The notes beneath the pieces are model-generated. The model ran no database searches and had not been told where the DNA came from. It worked only from the letters and a program-made list of their open reading frames with translations. This document shows, one piece after another, positions 20,965-28,974 of a stretch of 31,134 bases of DNA. Made by a program: the position numbers and the translations under genes. Location: positions 1 to 31,134 of the IMG/VR virus record IMGVR_UViG_3300037153_000006. One strand, given 5' to 3'. The stretch's first letter is position 1; every line of letters starts with the position of its first letter. The DNA is from a virus.

Positions 20965-22377
20965 CTATTTCTTCGGCGTCGGCGGCGGCGTTGCCGTCCG
21001 CGCCGCGGAACCCGAACCCGCCGCCGCGCCGAGTAGCGCGCCGCCTGCGAACGGATAAACGGCGTCGGTTAGGTACTTCACCGCCGCAGTTCGCGCCCGT
21101 TGCCAGTTGATCATGCGTTCGGCGCGCAACCCGACCAGGTTGTTTTGCCACAGCGACGTAAACACGGTCGTTGCATCGGCGGGATTCATCGGGTTGTCCG
21201 CCATTTGCAACGACGCTTCGCGCGACACGTCGATCGCGATCCCGCCTTCGTCCGCGAACAGAATGTCGGGACCAGACAACGCGATCACGTTGGTTCCCGC
21301 GGCGTTCGATGCAACGACGTTGAACCCTTCCGCGGTTCCGCCCGCAACGCCCATGTTTGGAAACACTTTGTTTCCCTGCGCGTCGCGCAACATTCCCATT
21401 GCTAGGGCGTTGGTTTCGTTCATGATCAACGTGACGGTTCCGAGCGGATAACCCGCCGCGGCGAAATGCGACAGTAGCGCGCCCAAATCCGCCGACGGAT
21501 CGTCGGACGATGCCGCGGTCGCGGCGCCGTTTGTAATCGACGCAGGCGACACGTTCGCAACGACCGCGACCGCGGGATCAATGAACTGCACGTCAAGGAA
21601 CTGCGCGATCCCCGCGATCATTTCCTTGCGGACGATGTCTTCCGCCGACGGCGACGACAGTTTCGCCAATTCGTCGGTAATGACGATGATTCCCGCCGCT
21701 TTCGAAAATTGAATCGCGGTTGTCGTCAACGCCATTTTGGTAACGGGTTTCGGCGCGCCTTGACCGACCCACCCGTACGTTCCGCCGCCCGTTTGCAACG
21801 GAACTTGCGTATTGAATGGAACCTGTCGAAGATTCGGGATTTTGCCGATGATCGTCGCGGGTCGAAGCAATTCCAAAAATTCGTTCGTCGCGTTTTGGAT
21901 TTGCACCAGGACGCCCGCCCACGAAGGATTTACGGTATCGCCTGGCGCGACCGCCGCCTTGATCATCCATTCAACTTCGGGCGTCGAATCCTTCCACGCC
22001 TTGGCGTACTCCAAGGCGCGCATCGAATCGCCGCGGGCGCGCAATAGCGCCATCGCCGATCGAACGAACGCGGTTCCCTTCGGTACCGTCGGGCGAACCG
22101 ATACGATATTCCCGCCGCGTTGCGCGGACGCGTCCGCCTGGCGGTTGGTTGTCGTGATCGGCGTTGCCGCGGCGATGTTGGATTGTTCCAAGGTCCGCAG
22201 GCGCGACAAATGGTCGTCGATCCCTTTGACCTTGACGTCTAGCGCGTCGTATTCCTTCGCGTCGTCTTCGTTCAACGTCGCGCCCGTTTCCGCCGCCTTC
22301 GCCATCAATTCCGACATGCGGGTTACTAGCGGCGCGCGGGTATTACTCCATTGCGTGATCTGTTCGGTTGTCGTCAT
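20965..22377 (-). CDS. Major capsid protein from internal start
   Basis: 470 residues from ATG 22377, inside the fused frame. GGGGGA stands 8 bases upstream, one of the best sites in the window. The product would begin MTTTEQITQW, a typical start of an HK97 capsid delta domain: helical scaffold residues ~1-80, then a Thr/Ala-rich hinge (AAATPITTTNRQ), then the shell domain with 'WAGVLVQIQNATNEFLELLRPATIIGKI', 'YGWVGQGAPKPVTKM' and 'LWQNNLVGLRAERMINW'. It is expected to be the main capsid protein made, with delta removed by the protease. Confidence 0.75.
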   Translation of the reverse strand: MTTTEQITQWSNTRAPLVTRMSELMAKAAETGATLNEDDAKEYDALDVKVKGIDDHLSRLRTLEQSNIAAATPITTTNRQADASAQRGGNIVSVRPTVPKGTAFVRSAMALLRARGDSMRALEYAKAWKDSTPEVEWMIKAAVAPGDTVNPSWAGVLVQIQNATNEFLELLRPATIIGKIPNLRQVPFNTQVPLQTGGGTYGWVGQGAPKPVTKMALTTTAIQFSKAAGIIVITDELAKLSSPSAEDIVRKEMIAGIAQFLDVQFIDPAVAVVANVSPASITNGAATAASSDDPSADLGALLSHFAAAGYPLGTVTLIMNETNALAMGMLRDAQGNKVFPNMGVAGGTAEGFNVVASNAAGTNVIALSGPDILFADEGGIAIDVSREASLQMADNPMNPADATTVFTSLWQNNLVGLRAERMINWQRARTAAVKYLTDAVYPFAGGALLGAAAGSGSAARTATPPPTPKK

Positions 22378-22905
22378 GGGATGATTCCCCCGTGACGGTC
22401 CCGCGACGGCGGGTCGGTTATGGACGGACGCGTCCGATTGGTCTAACGCTTTAACGACGTGTATTGACGCAGCGACATTCGCAGGGATCGCGACTAGCGA
22501 CACTTCTAACACTTCGATCTGTCGGAATCGCAACCCGCCCGATTTCAATTGTTCGACGGCGTCATTAACGACGCGGAACCCGATCGAAATTCCCATCAAC
22601 AAACCCGCCTTGATCGAATGCCAGGCTTCGTCGACGCGGTCGCGAACCTTTCCAGGGTCGGCGACGGTCGGTAGCAATGCTTCGAACGGGATTCCGTCGG
22701 CGGTCGCCGTCTTCAACGTGGCGCGCCCGACGGGTTGGGTTTTGTCGTGATGGAGTAACAGCGGTAGCGGATTACGGAACGTGACGCCGTCGGCGTCGAC
22801 GATGTCGCCGTGTCGATCGGGTTCGGGCGTCGTCGCGATCCCGGCGATATAGCGGCGGTCGGCGTCGACCGCCTTGATCGTCAGGATCGAATAGGCGCGA
22901 TTCAC
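20965..22905 (-). CDS. Prohead protease fused in frame to major capsid protein
   Basis: 646 residues. Residues 1-155 are the HK97-type (S78) protease: 'RYIAGIATTPEPDRHGDIV', His52/His53 in LLLHHDK, Ser107 in GISIGF, and 'EVLEVSLVAIPAN'. Residues 156-176 link it to the capsid part (177-646; delta domain plus HK97 shell). The frame is open throughout. The start is GTG 22905 with no good binding site and an in-frame TGA just upstream, so the long form is probably rare compared with the internal capsid product. The protease cleaves the delta domain during maturation. Protease-capsid fusions are known; the dual start is the notable part. Confidence 0.93.
   Translation of the reverse strand: MNRAYSILTIKAVDADRRYIAGIATTPEPDRHGDIVDADGVTFRNPLPLLLHHDKTQPVGRATLKTATADGIPFEALLPTVADPGKVRDRVDEAWHSIKAGLLMGISIGFRVVNDAVEQLKSGGLRFRQIEVLEVSLVAIPANVAASIHVVKALDQSDASVHNRPAVAGPSRGNHPMTTTEQITQWSNTRAPLVTRMSELMAKAAETGATLNEDDAKEYDALDVKVKGIDDHLSRLRTLEQSNIAAATPITTTNRQADASAQRGGNIVSVRPTVPKGTAFVRSAMALLRARGDSMRALEYAKAWKDSTPEVEWMIKAAVAPGDTVNPSWAGVLVQIQNATNEFLELLRPATIIGKIPNLRQVPFNTQVPLQTGGGTYGWVGQGAPKPVTKMALTTTAIQFSKAAGIIVITDELAKLSSPSAEDIVRKEMIAGIAQFLDVQFIDPAVAVVANVSPASITNGAATAASSDDPSADLGALLSHFAAAGYPLGTVTLIMNETNALAMGMLRDAQGNKVFPNMGVAGGTAEGFNVVASNAAGTNVIALSGPDILFADEGGIAIDVSREASLQMADNPMNPADATTVFTSLWQNNLVGLRAERMINWQRARTAAVKYLTDAVYPFAGGALLGAAAGSGSAARTATPPPTPKK
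22386..22391 (-). promoter_or_regulatory. Internal ribosome binding site of the capsid part
   Basis: GGGGGA on the minus strand, 8 bases before ATG 22377, within the codons that link protease and capsid. It matches the site used by most genes here and supports a separate capsid product. Confidence 0.7.
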
Positions 22906-22961
22906 GGCGCGCAGGATCGCGCGACGTCAACCGTTCGCCTATTTTTGAGTACAAAACCTAC

Positions 22962-23147
22962 TTATTTGGAACGCTCAGAATTTTCGGATTCCGCTCGAGT
23001 ACGGCGGCGGATCCATTCCGCGATCGACACGCGATCGCGTTCGGCGGCGGCGAACATTTTGTCGTATTGCGTCGACGACACGCGAACCGTAACCGGGATC
23101 GATTCGTCCTTGTCGGCGATCGGCGGGCGACCAGGCGGGCGCGTCAT
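22962..23147 (-). CDS. Small ribbon-helix-helix protein
   Basis: 61 residues. N-terminal 'RPPGRPP' is AT-hook-like; 'SIPVTVRVSSTQYDKMFAAAERDRVSIAEWIRRRTRA' is a ribbon-helix-helix DNA-binding pattern (strand IPVTVRV, then two helices). ATG 23147 overlaps the terminase stop (ATGA). It may repress late or host genes, or help packaging. No other information. Confidence 0.75.
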   Translation of the reverse strand: MTRPPGRPPIADKDESIPVTVRVSSTQYDKMFAAAERDRVSIAEWIRRRTRAESENSERSK

Positions 23148-24820
23148 TTGGATCCCCCTACCACGAAGATTTGGTACTGCGGCGGCGGGTCGGCGGGTTC
23201 TTCGAGCGTTGCCAACTTGCGCGCCAGTAACGCGGCGATTACGGGATCGATCCGACCACGCGATTTCTTTTTGATCGGGTAAATGTTTTCTTTATTGTCC
23301 GTCTGTACAACCGCGTTCGCAATCGACCAGGTCATTAGATCGTTCCCGCCCGCGTCGATCTGTCCGTCCAAGACGTCCGCTTCGAACGCCTTCGACGGTT
23401 GCGACATTTGTTGGAACGTTTGCGGGATGTCGACGACCGCGAATCCGTCGTCGGACAATTGCTTCATTAGGTTGCCTGCGTTCCACGGATCGATCCCGAT
23501 CTGTTGGACGTCGTATTTGTCGGCGGCGGCGCGGACGATGTCGCGTACGACGTCCTGGTCGATCTGGTTTCCGGGATTCGTTCGCAGGAACCCGCGTTCA
23601 ATCCAGACAGGATACGGCGCGCGGTCGCGATGGGCGCGAACGACGACGGTATCGGCGGGCGTCAAAACCCACGGGATCAACCGCCAACGGGTTCGCGTTC
23701 CGTTGGGCGGGAACGCGGCGACGACCGCGGTTAGATCGATTTTCGACGACATGTCGATCCCGATCCAACACGGTTCGCCGCTTAGATCGTCCGGCGACCA
23801 AACCGATTGACCGCGGCGCCAACCTTCCAACGACAACCAGGGCGCCGACGTGTTGACCCAAATATCCAACCGCTTTTGTTTGAACGCGGCGGCGGCGGCA
23901 GGCATCGCGATCGCCTTCGTCGCCAATGCGCGTAAATCGTCAGGTTTGACCGACACACCATAGTTCGGATTCGCCTTTCGCCAGGTCCGTTCGTCGGTCC
24001 AATCGTCGTCAATGTCGGCGTGTGCAATGAACGCGAAGAACGTATCGTCGACCAGGACGCGATCCAGGATTTTGCAGGCGTAATCGTGTTGGTCGCCGCA
24101 GGGCGTAAACGGATCGTTTCCCGCGGTTGTGATTTGAAAATTGAGCGGTTGTTGGCGGGCGCCCGTCGCGGTTTCCATCACGTCGAGCATTCCGCGATCC
24201 TTTTGCGCGTGGTATTCGTCGTTAATGATTAGGTTCGGGTTCAATCCGTCGGTCGAATCGCGGTCGGCGCCGAGCGGTTCCAGCTTCGACGCCGACGAAT
24301 CGCGATGCAGGTTCGCGACCAGGACGGTAATTCGCGACCGCAGTTCGGCGGACGCCAACACCAACCGTTTGCAATCGTTAAAAACAATCTTCGCCTGGTC
24401 GCGTTTCGTCGCCAGGCAGTACCCTTCCGCGCCTGGTTCGCCGTCGAAGAACGACACGTACAACGCGACGATCGCCGCTTCGAGCGATTTCCCGTTCTTC
24501 CGCGGGATTTCGTTGTAGGCGGTTCGGAACCGTCGTAATCCCGTGTCGACATGGATCCAACCGAAAATCGATCCCAGGCGGAATCGTTGGTAGGGTTGCA
24601 AATGGATCCGTTGACCGGACCATTCGCCTTTGTAGTGTTTCAGGCGTTCGGCGAAGCGGAAAAATCGTTCCGCCCGTTCGATGTCGAACCGATACGGGAA
24701 CGCGGACGATACCTTCGTCGCGCGGTCGCGTTCGTGGCGCGCACACGATAAGACGTGATACCGACCCGCGGCGACCTGTCCCGAAACGACCGACCGCGCG
24801 TACGCGTCGATCGCGTGCAA
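23144..24820 (-). CDS. terL: Terminase large subunit
   Basis: 558 residues from TTG 24820 (AAGGCGG upstream). ATPase: adenine motif 'LQPYQRF', Walker A-like PRKNGKS (106-112), Walker B 'LIINDE' with Asp201-Glu202. Nuclease: Asp356 (WIGIDMS), Asp444 (IGIDPW) and an Asp near 494 (NDLMTW). This is the HK97/P27-type Terminase_1 family. The enzyme pumps DNA into the head and cuts it at packaging ends. It lies after the small subunit with one zinc protein between. Confidence 0.97.
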   Translation of the reverse strand: MHAIDAYARSVVSGQVAAGRYHVLSCARHERDRATKVSSAFPYRFDIERAERFFRFAERLKHYKGEWSGQRIHLQPYQRFRLGSIFGWIHVDTGLRRFRTAYNEIPRKNGKSLEAAIVALYVSFFDGEPGAEGYCLATKRDQAKIVFNDCKRLVLASAELRSRITVLVANLHRDSSASKLEPLGADRDSTDGLNPNLIINDEYHAQKDRGMLDVMETATGARQQPLNFQITTAGNDPFTPCGDQHDYACKILDRVLVDDTFFAFIAHADIDDDWTDERTWRKANPNYGVSVKPDDLRALATKAIAMPAAAAAFKQKRLDIWVNTSAPWLSLEGWRRGQSVWSPDDLSGEPCWIGIDMSSKIDLTAVVAAFPPNGTRTRWRLIPWVLTPADTVVVRAHRDRAPYPVWIERGFLRTNPGNQIDQDVVRDIVRAAADKYDVQQIGIDPWNAGNLMKQLSDDGFAVVDIPQTFQQMSQPSKAFEADVLDGQIDAGGNDLMTWSIANAVVQTDNKENIYPIKKKSRGRIDPVIAALLARKLATLEEPADPPPQYQIFVVGGSK

Positions 24821-24853
24821 CCGAGTACCCGCCTTGATTCCGTTTCCGCGTGT

Positions 24854-25057
24854 CTACGGGAACACGATTTCGTATTCGATTCCGTCGACGACGACGACGG
24901 GTCGTTCGCCTGGTCGCAGGTCGGCGCGTCGCGGTTCGCGTTTCGGCGGTCGCGGCGGATTCGGGAACGGAACGCCATCGTTTTCGCAACGCCGACACAA
25001 TCCGCGATGTTGCGCGCAACGAACGCCACACGCCTTACATGCGATCTGCCGATGCAT
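24854..25057 (-). CDS. Small zinc-finger protein between terminase genes
   Basis: 67 residues from ATG 25057, with AGGGGGA just upstream. Cys pattern CKAC ... RC ... CRRC within residues 7-25 suggests one zinc site; the rest is Pro-rich then a strand (PVVVVDGIEYEIVF). Such small zinc proteins are often found beside terminase genes in phages, with unknown role. Confidence 0.72.
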   Translation of the reverse strand: MHRQIACKACGVRCAQHRGLCRRCENDGVPFPNPPRPPKREPRRADLRPGERPVVVVDGIEYEIVFP

Positions 25058-25072
25058 CGTTCCCCCTGGTCG

Positions 25073-25558
25073 TCAATGCGCGGTCGTCGGCGCGTCGTCA
25101 AATTCGGAAAACGAATCGCCGCCAGGCGCCGACGGTCCGTCGGACATTTTCACGCGCGACCGCGCCGACGGCGTCAACCCTAGTTCCGGCCATAACTTCA
25201 AACACGCCGCTAACGCCTGGCGTTGGATCGCTAACCAGGGATTCGGCATTTTGTAACCCGATCGCGACGCCGTCAGGATTCGCGGGCGCGCATGTTTTCC
25301 AGCTTCCAGGTATCGCGACCATTCAACGCACAAGGCGATCAACGCGGCGCGATCCGCTTCGGTTACTTGTCGGATCGTTTGTAGCATCGGCGCCAGGCGT
25401 TTCCATTCGCGAACCGCTTCGGCGTTGCCGACCAGTTCCCGCGGAACCGTTCGTAGATCGGTCGGCGGCGGTTCGGGTTCCTGCGCGTTGATGGTTCGCC
25501 GACCTGCGTTCCCTGTTAGACGGCGACGCGCCGTCGACATCGGTTTGGTACCGCGCAT
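25073..25558 (-). CDS. terS: Terminase small subunit (P27 family)
   Basis: 161 residues from ATG 25558 (CAGG 6 bases upstream). 'MRGTKPMSTARRRLTGNAGRR' is the classic beginning of P27-type small terminases, then 'EPEPPPTDLRTVPRELVGNAEAVREWKRLAPML', 'VTEADRAALIALCVEWSRYLEAG', and 'WLAIQRQALAACLKLWPELGLTPSARSRV', which again match the family. It recognises the packaging site and recruits the large subunit. It opens the late operon. Confidence 0.93.
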   Translation of the reverse strand: MRGTKPMSTARRRLTGNAGRRTINAQEPEPPPTDLRTVPRELVGNAEAVREWKRLAPMLQTIRQVTEADRAALIALCVEWSRYLEAGKHARPRILTASRSGYKMPNPWLAIQRQALAACLKLWPELGLTPSARSRVKMSDGPSAPGGDSFSEFDDAPTTAH

Positions 25559-25669
25559 AATCAACCTGCTAGAATCGGAGCGGTTCGGCGGCGGCGGCGC
25601 GATCGGCTTGATTCCCCGATCCCGTCGTTTTGACCGTCCGCGTTCGGTCGCCGCCGATCTGTTTCCTTT
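25559..25669. promoter_or_regulatory. Divergent gap between late operon and lone plus-strand gene
   Basis: This 111-bp gap should hold the late promoter (leftward) and a promoter for the gene at 25670. I see no good -35/-10 pair on either strand, so a phage-encoded activator may be needed. GATCGG/CCGATC pairs occur (about 25601-25621). Confidence 0.4.
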
Positions 25670-26092
25670 ATGGCAAAACGAAAAAATCGATCCGCGGTTC
25701 TGCTCGGTCGCCGCGGCGGTCGCGCGAAGACGCCGAAACAACACGCCGCCCGCAAACGCAACGCGACGAAGGCGGGTCGCCCGCGGCGCGTTTGTATCCA
25801 TTGCGGCGGCGCGGTCGTCGGCGGACACGTCGTTCGCAAACAGGACGAACGTTGCGGCGCGCATGGTTGGCGATGGCAACAACGCAACGCGCCATTAACC
25901 CGCGCGATCGTCGAACGCGAAATCGCCGACCTGCAAACCCTGTTGGCGTCGTTGCCGACCGAACGGATTGACGACGACCTGACGCGCCTTATCGAACAGG
26001 GCGGCGAAATCGTCGCGACCGACGACGGACCCGACAACAACCAGGCGCCCGACCAGGGCGCGCCCGTCGACGACCCGTCGACGATTCCCTGA
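25670..26092 (+). CDS. Lone plus-strand basic/zinc protein, possible regulator
   Basis: 140 residues. The first ~40 are strongly basic with GRRGGRAKTPKQHAARKR and AGRPRR (AT-hook-like), then CIHCGG and a further Cys, possibly one zinc site, a helix (TRAIVEREIADLQTLLASL) and an acidic Asn/Asp/Pro tail. It is the only plus-strand gene between 10.5 kb and the end of the window, divergent from the terminase. No ribosome binding site precedes ATG 25670, so it may be leaderless. It may be a DNA-binding switch between early and late transcription, or a moron; unrecognised. Confidence 0.6.
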   Translation: MAKRKNRSAVLLGRRGGRAKTPKQHAARKRNATKAGRPRRVCIHCGGAVVGGHVVRKQDERCGAHGWRWQQRNAPLTRAIVEREIADLQTLLASLPTERIDDDLTRLIEQGGEIVATDDGPDNNQAPDQGAPVDDPSTIP

Positions 26093-26369
26093 CGTTCCCG
26101 ACCTGACGTCGGATCGACCCGCCGTCGCGTCCTGGCGCCCGTGGTATGGTCGGGTTGTGACGTTGCCGACCGCCGCGGGCGCCGTGTTCGCCTGCATACA
26201 GAAACCTGGTTCGATCGACCTAAACCCGACCCGAAAAGGCGCGATCGCACGCGCGACCCGCCCGCGCCGGTTTGGACATGTCATCGCGAGTGAACATTTT
26301 CGATCCCCCCGGTTTTCTGCATACAGGATTTTCGCGATCCGCGATCGCCGCGGTTCTCAGTTCGGCAAA
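26093..26369. other. 277-bp convergent gap with repeats, possible cos/terminator region
   Basis: Plus-strand gene 25670 and the leftward early operon converge here. The stretch holds two copies of CTGCATACAG (26192-26201, 26317-26326), CCCGACC/GGTCGGG inverted segments (about 26097-26103 and 26148-26154), and two GCGATCGC palindromes. It lies near terminase genes, so a packaging site is possible. No T-tailed hairpin was found. A 25-codon ORF (26297-26220, minus) has GGGGGG upstream of its ATG and may be real, with low confidence. Confidence 0.45.
26192..26326. repeat. Direct repeat CTGCATACAG, two copies
   Basis: Identical 10-mers at 26192-26201 and 26317-26326, 125 bp apart. The sequence is an imperfect dyad (CTG-N4-CAG) and stands out in the GC-rich gap. 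It could be a regulator site or part of a packaging site. Confidence 0.55.
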
Positions 26370-26624
26370 TCAACTGCGACGTGTTGTCCAGGGCGGCGCG
26401 TTATGAACAGGAACAGGTTCGCCGCCTTCGTCCCGTGGATGGGCGGTAATGCGCGCCGCTACCATCGCCGCCTGTCGGCGAACCGCCTTCGGTCGACGGA
26501 CGCCGCAACGATTACCGAACGTTGCACTATCGGTTAAGGCGCCGCCTGACGGACAACGCGTGACGCCGACCGTTCGTTCGTGATGCATGATCGCCCGACG
26601 TTGTAGAAATTCATCGCGGGTCAT
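26370..26624 (-). CDS. Small hypothetical protein, last of the early operon
   Basis: 84 residues, ATG 26624 with GGTGGGGG immediately upstream; it overlaps the previous gene by 14 bases. The start (TRDEFLQRRAIMHHERTV) is a plausible helix; after ~40 residues the sequence becomes Arg/Pro-rich. Not recognised. Moderate coding support. Confidence 0.5.
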   Translation of the reverse strand: MTRDEFLQRRAIMHHERTVGVTRCPSGGALTDSATFGNRCGVRRPKAVRRQAAMVAARITAHPRDEGGEPVPVHNAPPWTTRRS

Positions 26625-26937
26625 ATCCCCCACCTTTCGACATTCGCGCGAACGTCGCGGCGAAATGTTTCCCGATCGCCTGGCGGCGCCCGCGGCGCGC
26701 GTTGATCGAATCCTGGTCGGGCGTCGGTTCCTGTTCGGCGCCCAACCCGTAATAAATTCCTTCGCCTTTCAAAATCTGTAACACGGCGTCCGCCTTCATC
26801 GGCGACAGAACGTCGTCAACTTCGTCGACGGTCGGGATTCCCAACCAATGACAACGAACGTGTCCGCTCGGGTCGAAGGCGTCGAACGCGGTTCGATGGC
26901 GGCGGCGTGGTACTTCGAACGGTTGTTCGGGAATCAT
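26611..26937 (-). CDS. Hypothetical protein
   Basis: 108 residues from ATG 26937, coupled to the previous gene by ATGA. 'CHWLGIPTVDEVDDVLSPMKADAVLQILKGEGIYYGLGA' looks folded; the C-terminus is basic (RRGRRQAIGKHFAATFARM). Not recognised. It belongs to the small-gene tail of the early operon. Confidence 0.6.
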   Translation of the reverse strand: MIPEQPFEVPRRRHRTAFDAFDPSGHVRCHWLGIPTVDEVDDVLSPMKADAVLQILKGEGIYYGLGAEQEPTPDQDSINARRGRRQAIGKHFAATFARMSKGGGYDPR

Positions 26938-27140
26938 TGGTCGTGTACTTCGAACACTGCCGATCCGCGTGGATGCGCGTACAGGAACAACGCGCCACAC
27001 GCGCAGGTATCGCCATCGTTGAACGGGTCCGCCCAACGATGGATCCCTTTGACGATCGAACAGGCGACCGCCGCGGCGTCGTCGCGGGCGGCGTGTCCGC
27101 CTGGCGACGGGTTCCGAACTTGCGGCGTCGACCGTTTCAT
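26934..27140 (-). CDS. Small CxCG-motif protein
   Basis: 68 residues, ATG 27140 five bases after the beta-helix stop. The end 'HRWADPFNDGDTCACGALFLY' holds a Cys-x-Cys-Gly turn together with an earlier His and resembles small zinc proteins common in phages. The first 20 residues are basic and Pro-rich. ATGA overlap with the next gene. Function unknown. Confidence 0.62.
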   Translation of the reverse strand: MKRSTPQVRNPSPGGHAARDDAAAVACSIVKGIHRWADPFNDGDTCACGALFLYAHPRGSAVFEVHDQ

Positions 27141-27145
27141 GTTCG

Positions 27146-28600
27146 TTAGCGTCGGCGTCCATAGCCTTCAAACGCGCCGACGCCGTACCCGTCGACAACC
27201 AGGTCGGCGGCGTCGGCGGTCGCAACGTGCAGGTTGTTCGGTAGATTTTTTTTGAACGTCGAATTGTCGCCCGCGAAGGCGTTATCCGACATTGCGCCGC
27301 CAGGAAAGTAATCCGGCCAGTTGGCGCCGTTCTTTTGGTCGGTTCCGTTCCAGTTCAACGACGTCCCGTACGCGCCGATGTTCTGGACGATGTTTCGGAC
27401 GAACCGAAATCCTTGGACGCCTGCGGGCGCGTTCCCTTGAATGTATTGATTCCCGTCCATTTGAATCGTGTTGTATTCAACGTGTAGATCGATCGGCGTT
27501 TTCCCGATCTGCATAAACCAACCCTGTCCGCCGTTTTCGCGTTTCGAAATCTGGAAATAGTTGTCAACGATCGTGATGCGCGCCGACGCGACCGTCGGAC
27601 CTTCCTGTCCGAACCCGAGAATATTGAACCCGCAGGACGCGCCCGTTACCGTGTTTCGCTCGAACGTGTAATCACTGACGGTTGCTTCGGGTAACGGACC
27701 GTCGTTGACGGGCGTTATTACCAACGCGTACATCTGTCCCGCCGCCCACGAATTTTCCAGAACATTCCCCGTGATAGCGATCCGTTTGCCGACCTTAAAT
27801 TCGATCAAGTTTTTGACCGTGTAGTTTTTCGATTTCCATTCGAGCGGTTTACGGATCGTGTTGCCGCGGATCGTGATGTCGGCGGGAATCAATCCAGGGA
27901 TCAACGGCATTGATCCGCCGAACATAATATTTTCGCCCGCCGCTTCTAGCGTGTTGTCTTCGATCAAAAACGGACCTTCGCCGTTCCAACCGCAGATCGC
28001 TTGCGTGTCCTGACCTGCGCGGAAAATGTCGCCGATATACGACCGGCGAATCGTCAGGTTTTTGCAGTTGGCGCCGATGCCACGTTTGGCGCCGTCGGTT
28101 GCGTGTCCGCGAATAATGACCTGGTCGAACGTGACGCGGTCGGGTTGTTGTTCGGGCGTCGTTTGCGGATCCGATTCGGTCCCGTCGGCGGATCCTGCCA
28201 TGACGATGTCGTTTAGATTTTTCCCGCCGATGGCGACACACGCGATCGCGACGTCGCAGGTTCGCGGCATGACCTGCAACCCGTCCGGCAGTAACGCCAG
28301 GGCGGGCGCCGCGTCGGGCGTAATCCGTCCGTCGACGACGACGCCGCCCGTTCGAATCGTGACGGGTTTTTTGATTTTAAATCGTCCCGCATATTCGGCG
28401 CCGCCGACCAGTTCCAGGATCGCGCCGTCGGGCGCGTCATTGATCGCCGCTTGTAGATCGCCGCCCGCGGGAACGGTAATCACGTCGCCGTTCGGCGGTT
28501 GCGGATCGGGCGGTTGCGGTTCGGGTTCGGCGTCCGCCTTTTCCCGCATTTCGTACGCCAGGTCTTCCAGGTCGGACACTAACTCATCCCAGGTTCGCAT
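27146..28600 (-). CDS. Right-handed beta-helix protein (spike or depolymerase candidate)
   Basis: 484 residues from ATG 28600 (AGG 7 bases upstream); longer frames are shadows of the HNH gene. Residues 1-25 are a helix, ~25-38 a Pro-rich linker (EPEPQPPDPQPP), and ~40-480 are regular strands of the pectate-lyase type with repeats 'I-x-I-x-x-N-x-I': DITIRGNTIRK, RIAITGNVLEN, YTFERNTVTG, RITIVDNYF, HVEYNTIQM. No signal peptide. Beta-helix phage proteins usually cut or bind surface sugars as tail spikes, but this one lies between HNH and terminase, outside the tail genes. Other members of this family occur as enzymes in bacterial genomes. Virion location is not shown. Confidence 0.8.
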   Translation of the reverse strand: MRTWDELVSDLEDLAYEMREKADAEPEPQPPDPQPPNGDVITVPAGGDLQAAINDAPDGAILELVGGAEYAGRFKIKKPVTIRTGGVVVDGRITPDAAPALALLPDGLQVMPRTCDVAIACVAIGGKNLNDIVMAGSADGTESDPQTTPEQQPDRVTFDQVIIRGHATDGAKRGIGANCKNLTIRRSYIGDIFRAGQDTQAICGWNGEGPFLIEDNTLEAAGENIMFGGSMPLIPGLIPADITIRGNTIRKPLEWKSKNYTVKNLIEFKVGKRIAITGNVLENSWAAGQMYALVITPVNDGPLPEATVSDYTFERNTVTGASCGFNILGFGQEGPTVASARITIVDNYFQISKRENGGQGWFMQIGKTPIDLHVEYNTIQMDGNQYIQGNAPAGVQGFRFVRNIVQNIGAYGTSLNWNGTDQKNGANWPDYFPGGAMSDNAFAGDNSTFKKNLPNNLHVATADAADLVVDGYGVGAFEGYGRRR

Positions 28601-28608
28601 GATCGCGC

Positions 28609-28974
28609 CTAACCCTTCCGCGTGTTGCAGGACACGCATAGCGATTGATGATTCGCCGGATCGAACATCGCGCCGCCGTCGCGCAACGACCGTATGTGGT
28701 CGGTAATCGCGGCGCGAACCTGCATCCCTGCACGAACGCAGGCGGAATGTTCGTCGTACAACTTGCCGTCGCGTCGTTGTCCACACCAGGGAAACCGACG
28801 CAACCAGCGTTGCGAATACTGCGCCCAACGCCAGTCGTACCCGCGCGCCGATGCGCTTTTGCGTTGCGCGTCCAACGCCCGATCGCGTTCCGCCTGGTGT
28901 CGCGGACAGTACGTCGCGCCGAGCGGAATCAACCGCCCGCAATGCGGACGCGGACACGGTTTCGAAATCGCCAT
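28609..28974 (-). CDS. HNH (HNN-type) endonuclease
   Basis: 121 residues. ATG 28974 shares a base with the previous stop. N-terminal zinc part: CPRPHCG, TYCPRH. Catalytic part at residues ~60-121: WCGQRRDGKLYDEHSACV, then TDHIRSLRDGG with His93, Asn108 (PANHQSLC) and CVSCNTRKG. The last His of the motif is Asn117 (CN where CH is usual), so it is an HNN variant. In HK97-type phages an HNH protein works with terminase to cut at packaging ends; here it is 3 kb upstream of TerS with the beta-helix gene between. Confidence 0.87.
   Translation of the reverse strand: MAISKPCPRPHCGRLIPLGATYCPRHQAERDRALDAQRKSASARGYDWRWAQYSQRWLRRFPWCGQRRDGKLYDEHSACVRAGMQVRAAITDHIRSLRDGGAMFDPANHQSLCVSCNTRKG

Noticed and set aside
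26157-26537. Plus-strand ORF of 126 codons in the convergent gap
   Set aside because: Irregular composition, no binding site, and its second half is antisense to a better-supported minus-strand gene.
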